A stretch of 18,106 nt of DNA, taken from NCBI GenBank assembly GCA_903885855.1, contig CAISKG010000447.1:1-18106 (forward strand). Direction: 5' to 3'. The notes beneath the pieces are model-generated. The model was not told where the DNA came from. It was given only the letters and a program-made list of their open reading frames with translations, and made no database searches. Shown one piece after another: positions 1 to 6,122 of this stretch (position 1 is the first letter of the stretch; every line of letters starts with the position of its first letter). This DNA is from an uncultured Planctomycetaceae bacterium. GTDB lineage: Bacteria; Planctomycetota; Planctomycetia; Pirellulales; UBA1268. Both the position numbers and the translations under genes were made by a program.

Positions 1-1400
1 CCGACGCGGCGGCCGATCGGGTCGGCCGGCGCGGGCCGGCCCTCGACGGCGCCGAGCGCCGCGGTCAGGCGCCCCCGCCAGCCGTCGACGGGCAGCCTGA
101 CGGCGACGGAGGCCCAGGATCGCTTCGCCACGCCGTCGATGCGGTCGCGGAGCGTGCGCAGCTCGGCGATCGTCGCCGCCGTGCCCTCCGGGAGCGCCAC
201 GTCGCGCACGGTCCAGCGCGGCGACATGAAGACACCGGCGAGGGCGTAGTAGTCGTCCTGGAGCACCGGGTCGAGCTTGTGGTCGTGGCAGCGCGCACAG
301 CCGACGGTGAGGCCGAGGAAGGCCTTGGAGAAGGCGTCGATCTTGTTGTCGACCATCTCCTGGTGGATGCCGTTGAAGTCGAGGCTGCTGCCGTGCCGAT
401 GCTCGCCGAGATGGAAGAACATCGGCCCCACGAGGGCCGCCTGCACGCCGCCGTCGGCGTCGGCGCGGCCGGGGAGCAGGTCACCGGCGATCTGCTCGCG
501 GATCAGCCGGTCCTGGGGCACGTCGGCGTTGAAGGCACGCACGAGATAGTCGCGGTACTCCCAGGCACCCCTGGCGGCGATGTCCCACTCGTAGCCCCAG
601 GTGTCGCCGTACCGCACCACGTCCATCCAGTGGCGCGCGAAGTGCTCGCCGAAGTGCGGCGATGCGAGCAGGCGGTCGATCGCGTCGTCGACGCGGAAAC
701 CCGGGTCGTCGGGCGCCGGGAGCCCGGCGTGGGCCGAGGGCGGGAGGCCGGTGAGGACGAACGACAACCGGCGCAGGATGACCGCCGGCTCGGCCGGCGG
801 CGCCGGCTCGATCCCCGCCTCGTCGAGCGCCGCGCGCACGAAGCGGTCGATCGGGTCGCCGTTCCACGCGCCGTCGGCGCTCGCCGGGGCCTCGACGGCC
901 ACCGGAGGCCGCAGGCTCCACCAGCCGCGGCCCTCGTCGAGGCGACGCTCGCGGTCGGCGCGGGCGAGATCGTCGCCGACACGGGGATCGGCGGCGCCGG
1001 AGCGCACCCAGGCGGCCACCCGCGCGATCTCCTCGGCCGGCAGCGCCTCCTCGGGGGGCATCGCCGCCGCCGTGCCACGCCGCTCGATGGCCGCCACGAG
1101 GCGCGAGGCCAGCGGATCCCCGGGCACGACCGCGGGACCGGACGCGCCGCCGATCGCCCAGCCGCTCCGCGAGTCGAGCGCGAGCCCCCCCTCGATCGTC
1201 GCGGCGTGGGAGTGGCAGGGAAAGCAGCGGCGTTCGAGGATCGGCAGCACCTCGGCCACGAAGGCCGCCTCCCCTTCGCCGGCACGCGCCCCATCGGACG
1301 GGGCCGGGAGCAGCGCGAGGCACGCGCCCAGCGCGGCGCGCACCACCAGGGACGGGAGCGATCGATCCGGCGGCGCGTCGATCTGGAGGGGGCTCGCCAT
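1..1400 (-). CDS. PSCyt1/DUF1549/DUF1553 exported cytochrome-like protein (3' end off window)
   Basis: The frame is open from an ATG at 1400 to the left edge (466 complete codons), so the C-terminal DUF1553 part is outside the window. An N-terminal hydrophobic stretch at about residues 16-40, ending in an ARA-type cleavage site, indicates export. A planctomycete cytochrome C (PSCyt1) segment follows with the c-type haem motif CFPCH at residues 59-63. The DUF1549 (PSCyt2) part follows with PIDRFV, LRRLSFVLTGLPPS and the second Cys motif CARCHDHKLDP near residues 368-378. These proteins are a planctomycete hallmark; their biochemical role is unknown, though haem-based electron transfer at the cell surface is usually assumed. 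The start is chosen because it precedes the signal peptide; only a weak GGAG lies 10 nt upstream. It lies 197 bp downstream of nupC on the same strand. It differs from the DUF1549 protein at 11580-14117 in having a true CxxCH PSCyt1 domain instead of Ig-like domains. Confidence 0.93.
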   Translation of the reverse strand, partial: MASPLQIDAPPDRSLPSLVVRAALGACLALLPAPSDGARAGEGEAAFVAEVLPILERRCFPCHSHAATIEGGLALDSRSGWAIGGASGPAVVPGDPLASRLVAAIERRGTAAAMPPEEALPAEEIARVAAWVRSGAADPRVGDDLARADRERRLDEGRGWWSLRPPVAVEAPASADGAWNGDPIDRFVRAALDEAGIEPAPPAEPAVILRRLSFVLTGLPPSAHAGLPAPDDPGFRVDDAIDRLLASPHFGEHFARHWMDVVRYGDTWGYEWDIAARGAWEYRDYLVRAFNADVPQDRLIREQIAGDLLPGRADADGGVQAALVGPMFFHLGEHRHGSSLDFNGIHQEMVDNKIDAFSKAFLGLTVGCARCHDHKLDPVLQDDYYALAGVFMSPRWTVRDVALPEGTAATIAELRTLRDRIDGVAKRSWASVAVRLPVDGWRGRLTAALGAVEGRPAPADPIGRRV

Positions 1401-1512
1401 CGACGCGGGGCTCCCGGGCGGCCGCCGGCGCCGCGGAGGGTCGGCTCCCCGCGCCGTGCCGTGGCGAAATCCTCCCCCGGCGCGGCCCAACCTGCAAACC
1501 CCGACGGCGCCG

Positions 1513-1530
1513 GGCCCGCGACGGCGGGCC
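1513..1530 (-). terminator. GC-only hairpin between nupC and the PSCyt gene (weak terminator candidate)
   Basis: A perfect 6-bp inverted repeat (GGCCCG / CGGGCC) with a 6-nt loop lies about 70 bp past the nupC stop codon. It has no T-tract, and such repeats are frequent by chance in DNA of this GC content. The call rests only on position. The rest of 1401-1597 shows no gene and no convincing promoter. Confidence 0.2.
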
Positions 1531-1597
1531 GGCCCCTGGCAGGAATCCGCGCCGTGCCGGGCCCGGGGAGGCGGTGCCGGCCGCGGGCTCGCGACCC

Positions 1598-2830
1598 TCA
1601 CGGCATGATCACGCCGGCGATGGCCGCCGAGAGGGCGTTGGCCAGGGTGCTGATGACGAGCACCTTGGCGCCGAGCCGGGCGAGCTCGGCGCGGCGGGCG
1701 GGGATCAGGGCCCCGATCCCCCCGAGTTGGATGCCGATGCTCGAGATGTTCGCGAAGCTGCACATGGCGATGGTGGCCAGGAAGAAAGCCTTCGGCGACA
1801 GCGTGGCCCGGAGACGGCCGAGGTCGACGTAGGCGATCATCTCGTTGAGCACCGTCCGCTCGCCGAGCAGGCCGCCGACCGCCGCGCAGTCCGGCCCCGG
1901 CACCCCGATCAGCCACGCGAACGGGGCGAACGCCAGGCCGAGGAGGAATTGCAGCGACAGCCCGGGATGCCCGAACAGCCCGCCGCACCAGCCCAGCGCC
2001 AGGTTGGCCAGGGCCACCAACGCGATGAAGGAGAGGAGCATCGCCCCGACGTTGACGGCGAGGAGCATCCCCTCGCGCGTGCCCCGCGCCGCGGCGTCGA
2101 GGACGTTGGCGTCGATCCGCTCGGCCGACACACGCAGCGTGCCGAGGGTCTCCGGCGTCCCGTCCTCCGGGATGAACATCTTGGTGAGGAAGATCGTCGC
2201 CGGGAAGCTCATCAGGATCGCCGTCAGGAGATCGCTGAGCGCGCAGCCGGCGGCCATGTACGCGCCGAGGACGCCCCCCGACACGAGCCCCATCCCGCTG
2301 ACCATCACCACCGCCAGCTCCGAGCGCGTCAGGCTCGCGAGGTAGGGGCGGACGACCAAGGGCGCTTCGGTCTGGCCGAGGAAGATCGAGGCCGCGGCGT
2401 TGAGCGTCTCGGCGCCGCTGGATCCGAGGATCCGTGCCGTCACCCACGCGAAGGCCCGGACCACCTGCTGCATGATCCCGAGGTGGTAGAGGACGGCGAA
2501 CAGGGCGGAGACGAACACGATCGTGGGCAGCACCCGGAACGCGAACACGAACCCCACCGGCCCTCCGGGATCGGCGAGGCGGTCGCCGAACACGAACCGC
2601 GCGCCTTCGTGGGAGCAGGCGAGCACCGCGTCGACCCAGGCCGCCGCCCCCTCGAGCACGCGCTGCCCGACGGCCGAGCGGAGGAGCACGAATCCGAGCA
2701 CGACCTGCATGGCGAGCCCGCCGATCACCATCCGCGGCGCGATGCGGCGCCGATCCTCGGAGAAGACCGCGGCCGCCAGCAGGATCACCGCCGCGCCGAG
2801 CAGCCCGCGGTACCGTCCGGGATCGTCCAC
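1598..2830 (-). CDS. nupC: Concentrative nucleoside transporter (CNT family, NupC type)
   Basis: Predicted 410-aa inner-membrane protein, most of it hydrophobic membrane segments. It is clearly CNT family: GQTEAPLVVRP at residues 152-162, NVGAMLLSF at about 260-268, LIGVP at about 307-311, LNEMIAY at 328-334 and SFANISSIGIQLGG at 358-371. In the Vibrio cholerae CNT structure these regions (GQTE, the NE pair, FANxSS) bind nucleoside and Na+, so ion-coupled pyrimidine-nucleoside uptake is the likely function. The start is the GTG at 2830, because GGGGAG lies 8 nt upstream and the hydrophobic N-terminus starts directly after it. An alternative GTG at 2857 directly abuts the deoA stop codon and adds nine residues. 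The gene is third in the upp-deoA-nupC operon and supplies substrate for deoA and for the divergent cdd. Substrate range cannot be read from sequence alone. Confidence 0.95.
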   Translation of the reverse strand: MDDPGRYRGLLGAAVILLAAAVFSEDRRRIAPRMVIGGLAMQVVLGFVLLRSAVGQRVLEGAAAWVDAVLACSHEGARFVFGDRLADPGGPVGFVFAFRVLPTIVFVSALFAVLYHLGIMQQVVRAFAWVTARILGSSGAETLNAAASIFLGQTEAPLVVRPYLASLTRSELAVVMVSGMGLVSGGVLGAYMAAGCALSDLLTAILMSFPATIFLTKMFIPEDGTPETLGTLRVSAERIDANVLDAAARGTREGMLLAVNVGAMLLSFIALVALANLALGWCGGLFGHPGLSLQFLLGLAFAPFAWLIGVPGPDCAAVGGLLGERTVLNEMIAYVDLGRLRATLSPKAFFLATIAMCSFANISSIGIQLGGIGALIPARRAELARLGAKVLVISTLANALSAAIAGVIMP

Positions 2831-2838
2831 GGCATGAT

Positions 2839-2844
2839 CTCCCC
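2839..2844 (-). promoter_or_regulatory. Ribosome binding site deciding the nupC start
   Basis: GGGGAG on the minus strand, 8 nt upstream of the GTG at 2830. This is a better placed Shine-Dalgarno sequence than anything ahead of the GTG at 2857, and it favours the shorter N-terminus. Confidence 0.5.
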
Positions 2845-2857
2845 GGGGGACACGCAC

Positions 2858-4168
2858 TCAGAGTCGCTCGATCACCAGCGGCCCCGCCTCGGGCGGCGTG
2901 TCGGCGATCGTCGTCGCCCCCGCCAACAGCGCCAGGGCGTCCGGAACCGCCGCCGCATGCGCGGCGTTGACGTGCAGCGTGGCGATCCGGTCGCCGGCCC
3001 GCACCTCGTCCCCCACGCCCCGGTGGAGGACGATCCCCGCGGCCGGGTCGATCGCCGAGTCCGCCCGGGCGCGTCCGGCCCCGAGAAGCATCGAGGCCTG
3101 CCCGACCGGCCACGCCGCGAGCGCGGCGACGAACCCCGCCCGTGCAGCCCGGAAGGGCACGGTCTGCGAGGCCTGCGGCAGCGCGCCGCCAGGATCGTCG
3201 CAGACCCGCGCGTCGCCCCCTTGGGCGGCCACCACCCGGCGGAAGCGCTCGAGCGCCGAGCCGTCGGCGATCGCCCCCCGGCAGGCGGCGAGCGCCGCGG
3301 TGCGGTCGGGCGCGACGCCGCCGACCCGGAGCATCTCCGCGGCCAGCTCGAGGGAGACCTCGAGCAGCCCGCCGGTGCGCCGCCCCTGCAGGCACTCGAT
3401 CGCCTCGGTGACCTCCAGGGCGTTGCCCACCGAGCGGCCCAGTGGGGCGTCCATGGCGGTGATCACGGCCTCCACCGGGGTGCCCAGGGCGCGGCCGATG
3501 CGCGTCATGCTCGAGGCCAGCGCGCGGGCGTCCTCGAGCCGGCTCATGAAGGCGCCGCCGCCGGTCTTCACGTCGAGGACCAGGCCGTCGATCCCCTCGG
3601 CGAGCTTCTTGGAGAGGATCGAGGCGGTGATCAGGGGGATGCTCTCCACCGTGGCCGTCGCGTCGCGCAGCGCATACAAGACGCGATCCGCCGGGGCGAT
3701 CTCCGCCGTCTGGCCGACGAGCACCAGCCCGCACGCCCGTGCCACGCGCCGGTAGGCGGCCACGTCCAGATCGACGCGGAACCCGGGAATGCTCTCCAGT
3801 TTGTCGAGCGTTCCCCCGGTGTGGCCCAGCCCGCGCCCCGAGACCATCGGCACGGTCACGCCGCAGGCCGCGGCCACGGGGGCGAGGATCAGGCTCGTCG
3901 CGTCCCCCACGCCGCCGGTGGAGTGCTTGTCGACTTTCGGGCCCGGGATGTCGGAGAGGTCGATCACCGTCCCCGAGTGGAGCATCGCGTCCACCAACGA
4001 CGCCGTCTCGTCGGCCGACATGCCGCGCCACAGGATCGCCATCGCCAGCGCCGACCACTGGTACTCGGGCACCTCTCCGCTGACGAGCCCGGCCACGAGG
4101 AACCGGATCTCCTCGGCGGCCAGCGCACCGCCGTCGCGCTTCCTCCGGATCAGATCGACCGCACGCAT
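2858..4168 (-). CDS. deoA: Thymidine / pyrimidine-nucleoside phosphorylase
   Basis: Predicted 436-aa cytoplasmic enzyme that cleaves pyrimidine (deoxy)nucleosides with phosphate to a free base and (deoxy)ribose-1-phosphate. It is full length for the family (E. coli DeoA about 440 aa). The phosphate-binding motif KHSTGGVGD is at residues 81-89 and the family signature SGRGLGHTGGTLDKLE at 110-125. The base-binding residues lie in YALRD (R168) and SIPLITASILSKK (about 176-188). The overall sequence resembles the Bacillus Pdp type (MRAVDLI start, DVKTGGGAFM, AAQGGDA), yet position 108 is Met, as in E. coli thymidine phosphorylase, not the Lys of Pdp. The ATG at 4168 was chosen over one 57 nt upstream because family members begin at this point and the longer start would overlap upp. 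It is 22 nt downstream of upp and its stop abuts the alternative nupC start, so co-transcription is very likely. Confidence 0.96.
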   Translation of the reverse strand: MRAVDLIRRKRDGGALAAEEIRFLVAGLVSGEVPEYQWSALAMAILWRGMSADETASLVDAMLHSGTVIDLSDIPGPKVDKHSTGGVGDATSLILAPVAAACGVTVPMVSGRGLGHTGGTLDKLESIPGFRVDLDVAAYRRVARACGLVLVGQTAEIAPADRVLYALRDATATVESIPLITASILSKKLAEGIDGLVLDVKTGGGAFMSRLEDARALASSMTRIGRALGTPVEAVITAMDAPLGRSVGNALEVTEAIECLQGRRTGGLLEVSLELAAEMLRVGGVAPDRTAALAACRGAIADGSALERFRRVVAAQGGDARVCDDPGGALPQASQTVPFRAARAGFVAALAAWPVGQASMLLGAGRARADSAIDPAAGIVLHRGVGDEVRAGDRIATLHVNAAHAAAVPDALALLAGATTIADTPPEAGPLVIERL

Positions 4169-4190
4169 GGCCCGCCCCCGGAAACGCCGC

Positions 4191-4826
4191 TCAATGCCCC
4201 GCGGCGGTGCCGAACTGCCGATCACCCGCGTCGCCGAGGCCCGGCACGATGAAGCCGTTGCCGTCGAGCCCCTCGTCGAGCGCGGCGACGTGGATCGCGA
4301 CGTCGGGCAGCGCCTCGGCGACGCGTCGGATCCCCTCGGGCGCCGCGATCAGCGCCATGACGACGATGCGGGGAATCGCGGCGGCCCGGAGGATCTCGCA
4401 GGTGCGCACCATCGACCCGCCCGTCGCCAGCATCGGGTCGACCACGATCGCCACCCCGGCCGCGGAGCGCGGCGGCAGCTTGTTGTAGTACTCCTGCGGC
4501 CGGAGCGTGGTCTCGTCGCGGTACAGCCCGACGTGCCACACCTCCGCGTCCGGCAGGAGGTCGAGAATCCCCTCGGCCATCCCCAGCCCGGCCCGGAGGA
4601 TCGGCACGACGGCCACCCGCCCCGCGATCCGCTCTCCCGGGGCCGTGCCCAGCGGGGTCGGCACGCGCACCGCCTCGGTGGGGAGGCCGGCCGTGGCCTC
4701 GACCGCCAACAGCCGCGTGATCCGGCCGACGATCCGGCGGAACTCCGCCGGGCCGGTGGCGGGATCGCGGAGGGCGGCGACGTGGTGGGCCACGAGCGGA
4801 TGCGCGGAAACACGGACGTCGGCCAT
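4191..4826 (-). CDS. upp: Uracil phosphoribosyltransferase
   Basis: Predicted 211-aa cytoplasmic enzyme: uracil + PRPP gives UMP + PPi. It matches E. coli Upp over its whole length. The N-terminal HPLV is at residues 9-12, VVPILRAGLGM at 73-83, the PRPP loop VDPMLATGGS at 129-138, and the uracil-binding FIVPGLGDAGDR at 192-203. The ATG at 4826 was chosen over one 42 nt upstream because AGGTG lies 4 nt ahead of it and family members begin here. It is the first gene of the upp-deoA-nupC operon, divergent from cdd, and recovers the uracil released by the phosphorylase. Nothing in the protein looks unusual. Confidence 0.97.
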   Translation of the reverse strand: MADVRVSAHPLVAHHVAALRDPATGPAEFRRIVGRITRLLAVEATAGLPTEAVRVPTPLGTAPGERIAGRVAVVPILRAGLGMAEGILDLLPDAEVWHVGLYRDETTLRPQEYYNKLPPRSAAGVAIVVDPMLATGGSMVRTCEILRAAAIPRIVVMALIAAPEGIRRVAEALPDVAIHVAALDEGLDGNGFIVPGLGDAGDRQFGTAAGH

Positions 4827-4863
4827 GCGACACCTGCGGCTGGATGGTGCTCGTGACCGCTGG

Positions 4864-4891
4864 ATCATACGATGCCCGGCGTATCCGTCGA
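4864..4891 (-). promoter_or_regulatory. Candidate sigma70-type promoter of the upp-deoA-nupC operon
   Basis: Read on the minus strand, TCGACG (4886-4891) and TATGAT (4864-4869) are separated by 16 bp. TATGAT matches the -10 consensus at 5 of 6 positions and TCGACG matches the -35 at 4 of 6. Transcription would start about 30 nt before the upp ATG. It sits in the 101-bp region shared with cdd. No convincing promoter was seen for cdd, so a shared regulatory site here is possible but not demonstrated. Confidence 0.35.
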
Positions 4892-4927
4892 CCGTGCGCC
4901 GCCGGGCGCGGCGGCACCGAGGCTCCC

Positions 4928-5368
4928 ATGACCCAGGCCCCTCCCACCGACGAATCCCTCCTGGCCGCCGCGCGGGACGCCGGTCGGCGGGCGCACGCGC
5001 CCTATTCCGGCTGGCACGTGGGCGCGGCGGCGCTGTTCGCCGAGACCGGGCCGGCCATCCACCGGGGCGCGAACGTGGAGAACGGGTCCTTCGGGCTCAC
5101 GATCTGCGCCGAGCGTACGGCGGTGTTCGCGGGGGTCGTGGCGGGGGGCCGACGGCTCACGCGGCTGGCGCTGGCGTGCACGGACGCCTCCGGTGCGACC
5201 GTGGCCGGGATCGTCCCCTGCGGCGCGTGCCTGCAGGTGATCGCCGAATTCGCCCCCTCCGACTGCCTCATCGTGATCGACGGCGGCCGGACGTTCCGCC
5301 TGGCCGATCTCCTCCCGCGGCCCTTCGGGGCCGACGCCCTCGCCCGGCACGCCGCCGCCGGGGAGTGA
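4928..5368 (+). CDS. cdd: Cytidine deaminase (short tetrameric type)
   Basis: Predicted 146-aa Zn-dependent enzyme converting cytidine and deoxycytidine to uridine and deoxyuridine. Substrate-binding GANVENGSFGLT is at residues 48-59, catalytic CAER at 60-63 (Zn ligand C60, proton-shuttle E62) and PCGAC at 97-101 (Zn ligands C98 and C101). The length fits the homotetrameric class found in Bacillus and humans. The ATG at 4928 is preceded by GAGG with 5 nt spacing. An upstream ATG at 4844 would add 28 residues that do not resemble the family. It is the only plus-strand gene in the window and is divergent from upp; its product feeds the phosphorylase. Its stop lies only 9 bp from the stop of the convergent lipoprotein gene, leaving no room for a classical terminator between them. 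Confidence 0.97.
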   Translation: MTQAPPTDESLLAAARDAGRRAHAPYSGWHVGAAALFAETGPAIHRGANVENGSFGLTICAERTAVFAGVVAGGRRLTRLALACTDASGATVAGIVPCGACLQVIAEFAPSDCLIVIDGGRTFRLADLLPRPFGADALARHAAAGE

Positions 5369-5377
5369 TCCGGCCGG

Positions 5378-5731
5378 TCAGCGGATCCGGGCCTCGTCGC
5401 GGGCGGCGGAGGCCTCACGCGCGGCCTCCATCTCGCGGCGCATCACGATCGCGTCGCGGCGGGCTTCGGCGTCGAGGTCGCGGAAGGAGTCGATGCTCTC
5501 GTAGGCGAGGTCGGCACGGATCTCCCGCCACGCCCGCTCGAAGATCCGCCGCTGATGATCGGCCCAGCCGGCCAGCGCCGACGGCACGACCGGCGCGGCA
5601 TCGTCGTCGGCGGTCGTCGACACCCGCCGCAACGAGGCGTCTCCGCCGCGCCCCGACAGGGCACTGCATCCCCCCGCGATCGGGAGGAGGGCACACACGA
5701 GGGCGACACGCATGGCGGCCATCATCGGCAT
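5378..5731 (-). CDS. Small hypothetical lipoprotein A
   Basis: 117 aa from the ATG at 5731. In-frame ATGs at 5725 (GGAG 9 nt upstream) and 5713 (giving MRVALV, like the neighbour's MRVRLH) are equally plausible starts. A short hydrophobic segment ends in a lipobox-like IAGGC (Cys22 from the first Met), indicating a lipid-anchored envelope protein. The mature part is charged and probably helical, with WADHQRR, REIRADL and RREMEA. I recognise no family. It is 33 nt downstream of the second small lipoprotein gene and appears co-transcribed with it. The REI(R/K)xD and RxEM motifs fall at the same ungapped spacing in both proteins, which suggests duplication. Function unknown. Confidence 0.75.
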   Translation of the reverse strand: MPMMAAMRVALVCALLPIAGGCSALSGRGGDASLRRVSTTADDDAAPVVPSALAGWADHQRRIFERAWREIRADLAYESIDSFRDLDAEARRDAIVMRREMEAAREASAARDEARIR

Positions 5732-5764
5732 CGGCTCCGGGGCTCCACGGGAGGCGACGGGGTT

Positions 5765-6040
5765 TTAGTCGTAGGTCTGGAGGGTGGCGGAGCGGTCCAT
5801 CTCGCCGCGCAGCTCCCGCACCTGCTCGGACGCACCGCCGCCGAAGGTCTCGAGCCCCTCCCCCTCGTGGAGGTCCCAGTCCTTCTTGATCTCGCGCACG
5901 GCCTCCGCGGCCTCGCGGCGCGACTGCGTCATCCAGCGCTGCCAGACGGCCGCCGGCGTGTCGAGCGTGGTGCAGCCCACGGCCGGCACGGCGAGCACGA
6001 GGCAGGCGAGCGTCGGCGATGGATGGAGTCGGACTCGCAT
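5765..6040 (-). CDS. Small hypothetical lipoprotein B
   Basis: 91 aa. The same frame is open further upstream, but the ATG at 6040 is chosen because it starts a clear lipoprotein signal: positively charged MRVRLH, a hydrophobic core, then AVGC with the lipidated Cys at residue 23. A Trp-containing, charged, probably helical segment follows (WQRWMTQSRREAAEA, then REIKKDWD), with a glycine patch (FGGGA) and a C-terminal RGEMDR. No known family was recognised. It is 82 bp downstream of the ceramidase-like gene, with a strong hairpin between them, and 33 nt upstream of lipoprotein A, with which it probably forms a two-gene unit. The Shine-Dalgarno sequence is weak (GGAA 6 nt upstream). Confidence 0.75.
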   Translation of the reverse strand: MRVRLHPSPTLACLVLAVPAVGCTTLDTPAAVWQRWMTQSRREAAEAVREIKKDWDLHEGEGLETFGGGASEQVRELRGEMDRSATLQTYD

Positions 6041-6069
6041 GGCGGATTCCGGGGCGGGGAGGCCGGAAG

Positions 6070-6097
6070 GGCCGGGGATGAATAGGGTTCCCCGGCC
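6070..6097 (-). terminator. Strong 9-bp hairpin after the five-gene operon
   Basis: A perfect inverted repeat GGCCGGGGA / TCCCCGGCC with a 10-nt loop lies 25-53 bp past the ceramidase-like stop codon and about 30 bp before the lipoprotein B start. No T-tract follows on either strand, so it could be a U-less terminator, a processing or stabilising element, or an operator for the lipoprotein genes. Confidence 0.45.
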
Positions 6098-6122
6098 GCC
6101 GCCGCAACCCCAATCCGGCCGC

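Noticed and set aside
279..1832. A 517-codon plus-strand frame and a 338-codon minus-strand frame near the left edge
   Set aside because: Both overlap the PSCyt gene in other frames. The true frame has CFPCH, CARCHDHK and DUF1549 motifs and runs off the edge.
1574..4252. An 892-codon open frame on the plus strand
   Set aside because: It is antisense to nupC and deoA, whose products match known families along their whole length. Its translation is rich in Arg, Gly, His and Pro, typical of a frame shadow in high-GC DNA.
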